Origin: Microbacterium sp. 5K110
GTDB taxonomy: Bacteria > Actinomycetota > Actinomycetes > Actinomycetales > Microbacteriaceae
DNA length: 39,535 nt
NCBI RefSeq assembly: GCF_005774735.1
Contig: NZ_VBUM01000027.1
Span: 1 to 39,535, forward strand
Direction of reading: 5' to 3'
The notes beneath the pieces were generated by a model, which saw only the letters and a list, made by a program, of their open reading frames with translations, searched no databases and was not told where the DNA came from. Shown here one piece after another: positions 1-8,206 of the stretch (position 1 is its first letter; every line of letters starts with the position of its first letter). The position numbers were made by a program, and so were the translations under genes.

Positions 1-75
1 CCCGGGGGCAGAGTGGAGCACGCCGCCGGAGAGGTCGGCGTAACTCTCTCGCGTGACGGCGTAGCGGTAGGCCAT
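1..75 (-). CDS. aviRa: AviRa-type 23S rRNA guanine methyltransferase, N-terminus only
   Basis: An ATG lies at 75-73, 8 bases after the aviRb stop, and opens a frame that runs off the window. The 25 visible residues begin MAYRYAVTRESYADLSGG and continue VLHSAPG. From memory this matches the start of AviRa of Streptomyces viridochromogenes, which also has an AYRHAV start, a DLACG step and VLHSAPG. AviRa is an SAM-dependent enzyme that methylates a guanine of 23S rRNA domain V and gives avilamycin resistance. The catalytic domain is outside the window, so activity cannot be judged. The position directly behind an AviRb homologue supports the call. The two are probably co-transcribed. Confidence 0.72.
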   Translation of the reverse strand, partial: MAYRYAVTRESYADLSGGVLHSAPG

Positions 76-83
76 TCGCGTGC

Positions 84-914
84 CTATGCCCGTCCGCGCT
101 GGCGCGCGGCCTCGTAGAGAGCGATCGATGCCGCGTTGGCAGCGTTCAGCGAGCTGGCGGCGCCGCCGATGGGGATGCGTGCGACGACATCGCACGCATC
201 GCGCCATCCCGCGCTGAGTCCGGCGTTCTCATTGCCGATCGCGAGCAGGACGGGGCCTGTCAGATCCACGTCGGCGATGTCGTCGGACCCGTTCTCGTCG
301 GTTCCGACGATCGTGAGGGGGATGCCCGCAGCGCGTTGCTCCCGTACCCAGGTCACCAGTGGTTGATGAGATGGTTGTCGGATCACCGGCACCGCGAACA
401 GCGACCCAGTGGAGGCGCGGACGGCTCTGGGGTCGTACGGATCTGCGCCGTGTCCGGTGACGATCAGGCCCGACCCGCCGAAGGCATCCAATGAACGGAT
501 GATCGTGCCGATGTTGCCGGGCAGGGAGGGGCGGTCGAATGCCATCCCGAGGAACGACGGCCCCATAGGTATGCGAGACAGCTGATCGTCCGGCACGGCG
601 GCTACGGCGATCAGCTCGGGGGAGCCGTCGTCTTGGTCGCTCAACTGATGCAGCAGCTGAGCCGCGACGGCTACCCGCTCGCCTCCTGATCCTTCGATAA
701 CCTGTGCACCCCACCGCGACAGCGGCCGATCCGCGTCATAGAGGACTGCGCGGATCGGCCAGCCCCGCTCGAGTGCGAGGCTGATGGGGCGCACACCCTG
801 CACGATGAACTCGCCGGCCCGCTGGCGCTTGTTGCGGTTGTGGAGCAGAGCTTCCCACTGTTGGAATCTTGCGTTCGGCCGGGAGACGCGCAGAGTTGGC
901 TTACGCGCGTTCAA
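84..914 (-). CDS. aviRb: AviRb-type 23S rRNA 2'-O-methyltransferase (SpoU/TrmH family)
   Basis: A SPOUT-fold methyltransferase of about 276 residues, predicted to methylate a 23S rRNA uridine ribose, as AviRb does (avilamycin/evernimicin resistance). The N-terminal substrate-binding part carries NARFQQW and NRNKRQRAGEF, then VQGVRPISLALERGWP, which closely follows AviRb as I remember it. The catalytic half has PGNIGTIIRS (motif 1), IGNENAGLS (motif 2) and SSLNAANAASIALYEA (motif 3, SAM-binding knot). The frame is open upstream to 1049, but that part overlaps the preceding gene and is arginine-rich nonsense. I chose TTG at 914, which gives MNARKPTLRVSRPNARF and overlaps the upstream stop by 14 bases, implying translational coupling. 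A generic TrmH/RlmB paralogue is the alternative, but the AviRa-like gene 8 bases downstream argues for the resistance pair. Confidence 0.85.
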   Translation of the reverse strand: MNARKPTLRVSRPNARFQQWEALLHNRNKRQRAGEFIVQGVRPISLALERGWPIRAVLYDADRPLSRWGAQVIEGSGGERVAVAAQLLHQLSDQDDGSPELIAVAAVPDDQLSRIPMGPSFLGMAFDRPSLPGNIGTIIRSLDAFGGSGLIVTGHGADPYDPRAVRASTGSLFAVPVIRQPSHQPLVTWVREQRAAGIPLTIVGTDENGSDDIADVDLTGPVLLAIGNENAGLSAGWRDACDVVARIPIGGAASSLNAANAASIALYEAARQRGRA

Positions 915-1383
915 CGGGAATCCAGACCTCGGCGGTTGCGGCGCGCTGCTCGCCTGGTCGGCGCTCAGTGACGATCGACGGCCCCGGACGCAGGCGCCAC
1001 GGGTGTGACGGAAACCACTCGCTGACAATGTCCATCCAGGCCGACGCAAAAGGAGCGCCCGTGCGGAACACCGCCCATTTGCCGGCAGGAACCTCGATCA
1101 CATCGAGGCGCTCAGGTGCGGGCGGAGCCGCATCGAGGGCGACACCGACCATGAACGTGAACCGACTGTTCACTGCGTAGTCGGCGTCGACCTCCGTACT
1201 CACCTGAAGCAGACCCGAGGGCTCCGAGCAGCCCAGTGCTCGGAGCCGCTCCACGTTCTCCGCAGACAGCGCCGTGATGTGTGCCTCGACATGAGGATTC
1301 CGGAATTCCGACACGACCGGGACGCACGCGGCGTAACCGATCAGGCGGAAGGCCGTCCGCTCGACGATACGGGCGTCTAACAT
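901..1383 (-). CDS. stand-alone GyrI-like effector-binding domain protein
   Basis: A 160-residue protein consisting only of a GyrI-like/AraC effector-binding domain. Family features are the start ARIVERTAFRLIGYAA, the central VDADYAVNSRFTFMVGVAL, and DVIEVPAGKWAVFRTG near residue 100. It has no DNA-binding domain. The ATG at 1383 follows an AAGGGA Shine-Dalgarno (SD) sequence at good spacing. It is clearly paralogous to the C-terminal half of the AraC-family protein encoded divergently at 1631, with the same blocks (GLLQIS/GLLQVS, DVIEVPAG.WAVFR, SEWFPS.PW.LRPGPSIV). Such proteins bind small, often cationic molecules and can act as sequestering or hydrolytic partners. The exact ligand is unknown. 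The 3' end overlaps the aviRb start. Confidence 0.8.
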   Translation of the reverse strand: MLDARIVERTAFRLIGYAACVPVVSEFRNPHVEAHITALSAENVERLRALGCSEPSGLLQVSTEVDADYAVNSRFTFMVGVALDAAPPAPERLDVIEVPAGKWAVFRTGAPFASAWMDIVSEWFPSHPWRLRPGPSIVTERRPGEQRAATAEVWIPVERA

Positions 1384-1630
1384 GCTTCCCTTCAGCTTGG
1401 ACTCTCGTGGTGCGAGACGATTTCCAGGGTGTTCGTCACGCCGGGTCCAGCGCCCGACAATTGGAGACCGATCAAGTCGGGTGAAGGCGCCCGGGACGCC
1501 TGATGGTGTGTGGTGTTGCGTGTCGTCGGACGTCGCCGGCCGTCACGAGCCGGCCCGCTCGGATCGGAGTCGCACGTTCGGACAAACCACTGCACCCCGG
1601 CAAGCAGAATTGGAATGAAGGGAGGCTTGT

Positions 1631-2509
1631 GTGATCAGTGAGCTCAACAGGCTCATCGAGGTCGTCGAAGCGGATCTGTCCGACGACCTCGACATCGGTG
1701 CGCTGGCTGCTTCCTTCGGCACCACGGAGTACCACTTGCGGCGGATGTTCGCATCGCTTGTCGGCATGCCGTTGTCCGAGTATGTGCGGCGTCGGCGGAT
1801 GACGGTCGCCGCGGCCGACGTCATCGCGGGCGATCCGCTTCTCCAGGTTGCGGTTCGATTTGGTTATGGCTCGGCCGAGGCATTCGGACGTGCGTTCCGG
1901 GCGGTCCACGGTGCGGCGCCTATCGAGGTGCGGACGAACGGCGGCCCGCTTCGGTCACAGCCGCAACTCACGCTGCGACTGACTGTCCACGGCGCCACGT
2001 CGATGGACACGCGTATCGTGGATCGACCCGCGTTCCGGCTCGTCGGCCATGCTGCACGCGTTCCGCTCATCCACCGGAGCGCGAATCCTCACATCCAAGC
2101 GCACGTCGCTTCTCTGCCGGCGCACGAGCACGCGCGACTGACGGCGCTCGGCAACACGGATCCTCACGGACTGCTTCAGATAAGCGCAGATGTCGATTCC
2201 GACTACACCGAGGGAAGCACACTGACCTATCTGCACGGCGTTGCCCGGGACGCCGCGACGACCACGCCGGAAGGACTCGACGTGATCGAGGTTCCTGCCG
2301 GCACGTGGGCTGTGTTCCGGGCATCTGGACCATATCCCGCGGCTCTGCAGGAGACGTATGCGGCATCGGCATCCGAGTGGTTTCCGTCGAACCCGTGGCT
2401 GCTGCGACCAGGCCCCTCGATCGTCGCGATCCTCGATCGCGCTGAAGACTTCCGTTCCGCGACGACGGAGTTGTGGCTGCCGATCGTCCGCCAGCGTGAT
2501 GACGTGTAA
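1631..2509 (+). CDS. AraC-family regulator with C-terminal GyrI-like effector-binding domain
   Basis: A 292-residue transcriptional regulator of the Rob/SoxS-GyrI architecture. Residues 1-105 form an AraC-type double helix-turn-helix: ADLSDDLDIGALAASFGTTEYHLRRMF, then VRRRRMTVAAADVI and VRFGYGSAEAFGRAFRAVHG. Residues 118-290 form a GyrI-like ligand pocket with DVIEVPAGTWAVFRAS and SEWFPSNPWLLRPGPSIV. The GTG start at 1631 is preceded by GGGAGG at normal spacing. It is divergent from a stand-alone copy of its own sensor domain (901-1383), separated by 247 bases that probably hold both promoters, although I see no convincing -35/-10 pair. By family analogy it activates efflux or detoxification genes upon ligand binding. 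The target genes are not known. Confidence 0.85.
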   Translation: MISELNRLIEVVEADLSDDLDIGALAASFGTTEYHLRRMFASLVGMPLSEYVRRRRMTVAAADVIAGDPLLQVAVRFGYGSAEAFGRAFRAVHGAAPIEVRTNGGPLRSQPQLTLRLTVHGATSMDTRIVDRPAFRLVGHAARVPLIHRSANPHIQAHVASLPAHEHARLTALGNTDPHGLLQISADVDSDYTEGSTLTYLHGVARDAATTTPEGLDVIEVPAGTWAVFRASGPYPAALQETYAASASEWFPSNPWLLRPGPSIVAILDRAEDFRSATTELWLPIVRQRDDV

Positions 2510-2690
2510 CCGCGACACGACCATGACCTCGCTACCCGAGGGGCGCGACTTCATGCCATCCCGATCTCGCGGACGAATGTCTACACGGTGTCCATCTGGG
2601 CGATTCGCTCGTCTTCGGCTGATCGCTCGTGTATTTCGGGATTACGCGGACGCGGTACTGTGCGGAAGCAACGACTCTCGAAGGACGACG

Positions 2691-3302
2691 ATGAGCATTG
2701 CATTCCTGCTGACCACCCTCGTGGTGGTCGCCACCCCCGGCACCGGCGCCGTCTACTCGATCGCCGCTGGGCTCTCCCGCGGCGCAAAGGCTGGCATTAT
2801 TGCGGCGTTCGGCTGCACCCTCGGGGTCATCCCTCACATGGTGGCCGCGATCACCGGACTGGCCGCGATCCTGAATGCCTCCGCGATCGCGTTCCAGACG
2901 ATCAAGTGGCTCGGTGTCGCCTATCTGCTTTACCTCGCCTGGCAGACATTCCGCGACAAGACGATGATCGACGGCGACGCGAACCCCGCCCCGGTTTCGT
3001 TCTGGCGGGTCATCCGTACCGCCGTGCTCATCAACCTGCTTAATCCGAAGCTGACCATCTTTTTCTTCGCGTTCCTCCCTCAGTTCGTTCCCGCGGGCGA
3101 GGCGAAAGGCACGTGGCACATGATCTGGCTCAGCCTTGTGTTTATGGCGTTGACGTTCGTCGTGTTTGCGCTGTATGGGGTGTTCGCCGCGGGGATGCGC
3201 AACCAGGTCATCACGCGCCCGAAGGTCATGGCGTGGCTGCGTCGCACCTTCGCGGGCACGTATGGGCTGCTCGCCGGCCGTCTCGCCCTCGAAACCCGCT
3301 GA
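2691..3302 (+). CDS. LysE/RhtB-family exporter
   Basis: A 203-residue inner-membrane protein of the LysE superfamily, which exports amino acids or related metabolites. It has the usual N-terminal signature LVVVATPGTGAVYSIAAGLSRG followed by GFGC-like small-residue helices, KWLGVAYLLYLAW (third helix), NLLNPKLTIFFFAFLPQF (conserved NPK motif) and two C-terminal hydrophobic helices; about six membrane segments in total. A longer open frame starts at 2358, but its first 111 residues overlap the AraC gene and look non-coding. I chose ATG 2691 because AAGGA lies 5 bases upstream. The substrate cannot be predicted. It lies 181 bases downstream of the AraC/GyrI regulator on the same strand, so it may be its target. 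Confidence 0.85.
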   Translation: MSIAFLLTTLVVVATPGTGAVYSIAAGLSRGAKAGIIAAFGCTLGVIPHMVAAITGLAAILNASAIAFQTIKWLGVAYLLYLAWQTFRDKTMIDGDANPAPVSFWRVIRTAVLINLLNPKLTIFFFAFLPQFVPAGEAKGTWHMIWLSLVFMALTFVVFALYGVFAAGMRNQVITRPKVMAWLRRTFAGTYGLLAGRLALETR

Positions 3303-3785
3303 TGCAGCTCAGTTCATGACTCGGCGCTGCGCGCTCATTTCCCTCAGCTCGCCGTCGCGACACTCACCCTCGATGGCGTGACCGACACGGCGGACGTCTC
3401 GGCGACCGCGGCACCATTCCGCGAGCGGGCCTCCATGCGCCTCTCCGAACGACCGGAGAGCGAGTTCCCCGAGATCGTCGCCTGGCGGCGCGCATTCAGT
3501 CAGATGGGACTCAAACCCACCCAGTACCGGTGCGCGTCGGAAGCGCTGCCACGCTGATTCAAGAGCGACGGGGAATTGCCCTCGATCCACCCGCTCGTCG
3601 ACCTGTGCAACGCCGTCTCACTCGCTTACGCGATTCCCATCGCCGTGTTCGACCTCGTCCACGAGGCGCCCCTGCCCGGTGGCAGCGGCACCTGGGCGGA
3701 GAAGGTTCTCGTGACCAGTGCCCACGTCGCGCGCGTGCCCGACGGCTTGGCGCCGGCGGCCGCTCACGCGGAGTCAAGTACGTGA
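3303..3785 (+). pseudogene. B3/B4-domain protein remnant running into an oxidoreductase scrap
   Basis: One reading frame (from 3303, directly after the LysE stop) encodes a B3/B4-domain protein, the family related to the tRNA-editing domain of phenylalanyl-tRNA synthetase beta: FPQLAVATLTLDGV, AWRRAFSQMGLKPTQYRCASEALPR, then TGA at 3555-3557, then in the same frame FKSDGELPSIHPLVDLCNAV. The stop sits where the family normally has an arginine, so CGA to TGA is likely. After AVFDL (about 3650) the B3/B4 similarity ends. The frame continues as GGSGTWAEKVLVTSAHVARV and PDGLAPAAA, which resembles the central part of a zinc-type alcohol dehydrogenase or quinone reductase. No start codon, SD sequence or complete domain survives. 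I read it as a mosaic of two decayed genes. Confidence 0.65.
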
Positions 3786-4266
3786 TCGAGCTCTGACAGC
3801 GCCGGACGTGAACGCCGGGGTCCTCGCTGCGCCCACGAGTTGTTATCGATAGTTCAGGGCGCTCGTGCCCGTCATTGTGGCGCTCGTGGTGTCGGCCATT
3901 TGCTTCACGATCATCGTCGCGGGCTCCGGATATGAATCCGGCCACGATGAGTGGAATTGGCACGGGCCACGGCAGACTGCCTACGCGCGTTGTTCCATGC
4001 ACTCGTGGTCGTCAACAACATCGGTGCGCTGAGCATCTGCTCCCGTTCGGAGGGGGTGAGGGGAGGATCGCCGATCGGTAGCCGACCTTGCATTCCAGTA
4101 ACAGACGCTCTCGGTGCGGTCTGGGTTGCTTGGGCCAGCCGGAATCTTGCCGCGCTGCGCCAGCGAGTCGTTACGCTCGGCAACGCTCACTAACTGGTGC
4201 CGAGGTCCTTTCCGAGCTTGGCGTACAGCTCTATCACCGACCGGGGTGGATCTCGTATCGGGTTCG
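3786..4266. other. gene-free, probably degenerate stretch
   Basis: About 480 bases without a convincing gene. One short frame near 3870-3920 encodes a single hydrophobic segment (LVPVIVALVVSAICFTIIVAG) but has no supported start and soon ends. Open frames on both strands near 3951-4193 share no recognisable motif. The stretch joins the decayed genes on its left to the end of the LysR gene and probably consists of further gene remnants. Confidence 0.4.
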
Positions 4267-5217
4267 CTACCCGCGGCGGGCTTGCTCAGGGGGCGAGCCG
4301 AGGATGACGACTCCGAGCGGCTCGGTGACATCGACTTCATCCCGGTAGCGCAGAAGCGCGTCGATGAACTCCTGCTGCGCGGGGGACGGAACGTAGGTAG
4401 ACCGAGTGATGAGGAGTGCGCGGCGGTCGGCCCATTCCTCTGCCACCGGATGTATGGCAGCAGGCAGTGTGGGAGAGCGGCTGACGGTCCCATACGGGAC
4501 GATCGCCGCGCCAGCCCCAGTGCTGGCGACGGCGTACACCGCGTTGAGGGTTGGCAACCGCACGCGGTACGCCGGTGACACACCGAGGATGCGCGCCTGC
4601 TCGTCGATGAGTGTCTGAAGCGGGTTTGCCGCTGGCAACCCGATCAGCGGCCCCCGCATCACCTCCTCGAAGGAAGGAGCCACGTCGTCTCCGCGGAACA
4701 CCGAGCCACGAACGACGACAAGGGGATCCGCCCATAACTCACGAGCGATCAAACCGTCGCCCGTCGGTGGGAGGGAAACGATCCCGAGGTCAGCACCCCC
4801 CTCGCGGACCCGAGACGCGACCTCGACGCTGCTTGTCTCGACCACCGCGATCCGCATCGTAGGGAATCGTGCGAGAGTCGCGGCCAGGAACTCGGTCAAG
4901 GTATCGACGGCTGATGTGTTGCTGGCGAGCCGGATCTCGTGGGCAGAGTCCCCGCGCAGCCCGTCCATCGCCTGCCGCAGTTCATCAGCACGTTCGAGAA
5001 GGGCACGGGCATGTATCGCCAGGGTCGTGCCGGCCGTGGTCGGCACGATCCCACCTCGTCGACGCGACAACAGCTCGACTCGCTCTTGCCGTTCCAGTAG
5101 AGCGATCCGGCTGCTGGCCGACGACAGCGAGACCCCCACGGCGCGGGCGCCCGCCGTGATCGAGCCGGCGTCGATGATCGCGACGAACAGCTCCAGATCC
5201 CGCAAGTTGGGCGCCAC
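4267..5217 (-). CDS. LysR-family transcriptional regulator
   Basis: A 316-residue LysR regulator of normal length. Residues 1-62 form the winged helix-turn-helix (LRDLELFVAIIDAGSITAGA, then VSLSSASSRIALLERQ and a wing with TTAGTTLAIHARALLERADEL). The rest is a periplasmic-binding-like co-inducer domain (IRLASNTSAVDTLTEFLAA, ADLGIVSLPPTGDGL, VASTGAGAAIVPYG). The start is GTG 5217, without a strong SD sequence. It is divergent from the TSUP transporter at 5338 across 120 bases, so it probably controls that gene. The inducer is unknown. Confidence 0.88.
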   Translation of the reverse strand: MAPNLRDLELFVAIIDAGSITAGARAVGVSLSSASSRIALLERQERVELLSRRRGGIVPTTAGTTLAIHARALLERADELRQAMDGLRGDSAHEIRLASNTSAVDTLTEFLAATLARFPTMRIAVVETSSVEVASRVREGGADLGIVSLPPTGDGLIARELWADPLVVVRGSVFRGDDVAPSFEEVMRGPLIGLPAANPLQTLIDEQARILGVSPAYRVRLPTLNAVYAVASTGAGAAIVPYGTVSRSPTLPAAIHPVAEEWADRRALLITRSTYVPSPAQQEFIDALLRYRDEVDVTEPLGVVILGSPPEQARRG

Positions 5218-5337
5218 GAACTAGCTTTCGGATTTCGCGTACATCCCTTCCGATTCTATCAACCTGCGTCCAGCGCACTTTTGGAAGCCTTGAAGGCCTC
5301 CGGGACATCTTGTGACCCGGGCGAGGAGGAGGCCAAC

Positions 5338-6141
5338 GTGCTGATAGAAATCGCGCCGCTTCTGCGAGGAGCGGCGGTCGTCGGCGCAGGCTTCCTTGCA
5401 GGAGGTCTGAACGTCGTCGTAGGCGCGGGGACACTGGCGTCCTTCCCCATCCTCGTTCTGCTGGGGTTTCCGCCGTTGACGGCGACGATGGCGAACACGG
5501 TCGGCATCGTGCCCGGCAGCCTGTCGGGGGTATTCGTCTACCGACGCGAGCTGCGCGCACACTACCGCGTTACTCGCCTACTGCTTCCCTCATCCAGCGC
5601 CGGCGGCGTCACCGGCGCGCTCCTCCTCCTGCACTTGTCCGCCGACATCTTCGCTGCCGTCATCCCTTGGCTGATTGGTATCGGTACGCTTCTGGTACTC
5701 AGCGGACCCGCCATCAAGAACCGCATCGGCCGCGTGGCGGCAACCGACGACGTCGACGCGACGCCATTCCCTCGCCGAGGTTCGAAAGTCGCCTCCGTGG
5801 TCGGCGCGTTCCTGCTCGGAGTTTATGGTGGCTACTTCAGTGCAGCGCAGGGGATCCTCCTCGTCGCCCTGCTCGGGATCACGACGACGTTGCTGATGCA
5901 AGAACTCAACGCCGTGAAGAACGCCAGCGTCGCCGCGGTCAACATCATCGCCGCCACGGTCTTCATCTTCGTCTCACCAGAACTGATCTCGTGGCCCATC
6001 GTCGCCCTCGTTGCTCTCGGCTCGATCCTGGGAGGATTGGTCGGCGGCAGGTTCGCAAGACGACTCCCCGCAGGCCTGTTCCGCGGGTTCGTCGTCATCG
6101 TCGGCATCACCACCGTCACGGCAACGGTCTTAAGCCATTGA
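5338..6141 (+). CDS. TSUP (TauE/SafE) family membrane permease
   Basis: A 267-residue permease of the sulfite/organosulfonate exporter family (TSUP), in the cytoplasmic membrane. About eight hydrophobic helices are visible; the two repeated TSUP halves begin AAVVGAGFLAGGLNVVVGAG and GAFLLGVYGGYFSAAQGILL, with the conserved glycine-rich G.Y.G and N-T-V-G (MANTVGIVPG) segments. The open frame begins at 5281, but I place the start at GTG 5338, since GAGGAGG lies six bases before it. It is divergent from a LysR regulator, the usual arrangement for regulated uptake or export. The substrate is probably a sulfur oxoanion or organic acid; this is a family-level guess. Confidence 0.85.
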   Translation: MLIEIAPLLRGAAVVGAGFLAGGLNVVVGAGTLASFPILVLLGFPPLTATMANTVGIVPGSLSGVFVYRRELRAHYRVTRLLLPSSSAGGVTGALLLLHLSADIFAAVIPWLIGIGTLLVLSGPAIKNRIGRVAATDDVDATPFPRRGSKVASVVGAFLLGVYGGYFSAAQGILLVALLGITTTLLMQELNAVKNASVAAVNIIAATVFIFVSPELISWPIVALVALGSILGGLVGGRFARRLPAGLFRGFVVIVGITTVTATVLSH

Positions 6142-6436
6142 CCACCCTCGGTCGGCAGGAACGGTCGAGCCAGATGTCAGCGCCGGAATCACCCCGGCAC
6201 GCGACGATCGATCTGCCCGTCCGGGCCCCGGGCGTAGGCCGAACTCGTTGACGTGGAACCGGTTCACGGAGTTGCTCGCTCAGTGCAGCCGCTGGCGGCC
6301 GCCGCCCGCGAGGTCGGCGCGATGCGGACGGCCGCGTACCCCCGGCGCGATGGCACCGCGGTGCGGCGCAAGGATAGCGCGGTGAAGGTCGTGCCACAGC
6401 CCTGGCCCGCTTTCGCTTCTCCCCATCTCCTCGAGG

Positions 6437-6585
6437 CTTCTTTTCGAAGAGGAGCGCGTTCTGATCGCGATCTCGCGAGCCGAGGTGCGCGGCCAACGGA
6501 GATCGCCGCGCTGCATGACCGATCTCCGTCCACAACCAGCCGGGAGTTGCGTCGCAGCGCGCACGGTCGCACGAGAGGCGCGTGA
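6437..6585 (+). pseudogene. IS30-type transposase N-terminal scrap
   Basis: Two adjacent frames give the helix-turn-helix of an IS30-family transposase: FEEERVLIAISRAE in one frame (from 6443), then RPTEIAALHDRSPSTTSREL and RRSAHGR in the next, against the family pattern of LSFEER followed by EIA..LGRSPSTISRE..RN. A frameshift separates the two pieces. No DDE domain follows before the peroxiredoxin gene. The flanking bases 6142-6436 and 6586-6612 hold no gene that I recognise. No terminal repeats could be fixed. Confidence 0.5.
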
Positions 6586-6612
6586 CTCCTCCGTCCGTCG
6601 CCTCTGCAGCAG

Positions 6613-7259
6613 TCAGCGGATCGCATCGAGCGCTGCGATGATGTCCCGCGGTTCCGCACGTCTGGTGTGGTCGCTGTCCACGAACGACCACGATATAGAC
6701 CCGCTCTGCCTGATCACATAGGTCGCGGGGATCACAAGCGTTCGACCATCGCCACCGTTTCGACGGATGAGATCGTGACCTCGTCGCTCGTAGAGCGCAG
6801 CCAGCTCCGTAGGAATGACGAAGGACAGGCCGTAGCTTTGGGAGACAGTGGCCCCCACGTCGCTCAGAACGTCAAAGTGAGGCTGTGTTTCTCAGCGGTC
6901 GACAATGACTCGTCAGGCACCTGCGGCGAGATCGCAACGAGCCGCGCGTTGCGCGCCTTGAACTCCATGATGTTCGCTTGAAGCGCCCGCAGCTCGAGAT
7001 TGCAATACGGGCACCAGCTGCCTCGGTAAAAGCTCAGCACCACGGGGCCATCCTCAAGCAGATCACTCAAGGTCACCGTTTCGCCAGTGGCGCTGGGGAG
7101 AGAAAACACCGGCGCCACATCTCCGACGGCCTTCGCGCGGTCTGCCGTACCGGCGTCGAAGAGCTCCGCAGCCGCACGATCCGTCGTCTCGTTCTCCTCG
7201 GAGGACCGGTTGGACCGCGCGTCCTCGTAGACACGCAGAAGCTCTTCCCGCAGGTTCAT
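6613..7259 (-). pseudogene. peroxiredoxin-like (AhpC/TSA) protein, frameshifted
   Basis: A thioredoxin-fold peroxiredoxin-like gene in two frames. The first frame starts at ATG 7259 (GGGAG upstream) and runs through VGDVAPVFSLPSATGETVTL, VVLSFYRGSWCPYCNLELRA (CxxC redox site) and VAISPQVPDESLSTAEKHSL, then stops. The second frame resumes at about 6867 with LSDVGATVSQSYGLSFVIP and ends IIAALDAIR at 6613. Inserting one base after the codons for HSLT restores TFDVLSDVGA, so a single-base deletion near 6870 explains the break. It would otherwise reduce peroxides using a thiol. The lesion is either recent inactivation or a sequencing error. The domain is otherwise well conserved. Confidence 0.75.
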
Positions 7260-7495
7260 CTCGCTCCCATTCTGCGGCCGTTGACATACACGCTCAGCTG
7301 TCCACGCCCTCGGCTTCTGATGTACGGGGTTGCCGTCGTCGGCGCTCGTGCGCACGTGGCACTCACGACGTGTGCCGCGAGAGCGATCAGTCGATGTCGC
7401 AACGAATCGGTTGAACGGATTCGTCCATTTCAGGTTACATCGGCGCTGCGATGGCTGGCGCGCTGGCCACACGCGCGCGACCACCTGCAGGTTGT

Positions 7496-8158
7496 CTACG
7501 CGCGGGCAGCCTGGGGAACTTCCCTGGCCAGCATGACGGCGACCGCGGCAAGAAGGCTGCCGGTGATGCGGCGCTGCCACTTGAGCCAGGACGGGCGGGT
7601 TCCGATGAATCCTGCGATCGTCCCGGCGGCCAGCACGATTGCTGCGTTGACGATCACGCTGACAGTGATCTGGACTGTGCCGAGCGTGAACCCCTGCGCA
7701 ATCGGGTTGCCGTGCGATGTGTCGATGAACTGCGGGATGATCGCCAGGTACATCACCGCCGCCTTCGGATTCAGCAGGTTGGTAAACAGCCCCATCCGGA
7801 AGAGCTTCCCGTGCGTATCGCGGGTGAGCGGTCCGGGTTCGAACAGTCCTGTCCCTCCTGGGCGGAACGTCTTGAACGCGAGCCAGGCGAGGTACAGCAC
7901 TCCTGCGGCCTTCAGACCGATGTAGAGCCACGGAACCACAACGAACACGACACTGAGCCCCAGGTTCGCCATCGTCATGTAGGTGAGGAATCCCACGCCC
8001 GTCCCCGCCAGCGAGACCAGACCTGCGATTCGCCCCTGAGCGATACTGCGCGACACGAGATAGATCATGTTCGGCCCAGGCGTGAGCACCATCACCAACG
8101 CCGCCAACCCCATCCCGCCGACCGCGGCCCACGGGAGTCCAGTACCCAGCACCGTCAT
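7496..8158 (-). CDS. LysE/RhtB-family exporter
   Basis: A 220-residue LysE-type membrane exporter, unlike the copy at 2691 in most positions. It has ALVMVLTPGPNMIYLVSRSI (the classic TPGPN signature), YIGLKAAGVLYLAWLAFKTF, and MGLFTNLLNPKAAVMYLAII (NPKA motif), with about six hydrophobic helices. The start is set at ATG 8158 because GGAAGGA precedes it; the frame is open a further 18 codons upstream into the divergent gene's control region. It is divergent from the CGNR zinc-finger gene at 8207 with only 48 bases between, which suggests shared regulation. The substrate is unknown. Confidence 0.87.
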   Translation of the reverse strand: MTVLGTGLPWAAVGGMGLAALVMVLTPGPNMIYLVSRSIAQGRIAGLVSLAGTGVGFLTYMTMANLGLSVVFVVVPWLYIGLKAAGVLYLAWLAFKTFRPGGTGLFEPGPLTRDTHGKLFRMGLFTNLLNPKAAVMYLAIIPQFIDTSHGNPIAQGFTLGTVQITVSVIVNAAIVLAAGTIAGFIGTRPSWLKWQRRITGSLLAAVAVMLAREVPQAARA

Positions 8159-8206
8159 AGTCAGTTCCTTCCAACGATTCACGTTCCAGTGTGATGTAAT
8201 GCCCTT

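Noticed and set aside
6864..8174. 436-codon minus-strand frame joining the LysE region and the peroxiredoxin
   Set aside because: Its first part is out of frame with the LysE exporter on the same strand and is arginine-rich nonsense; only the last 130 residues are real (peroxiredoxin).
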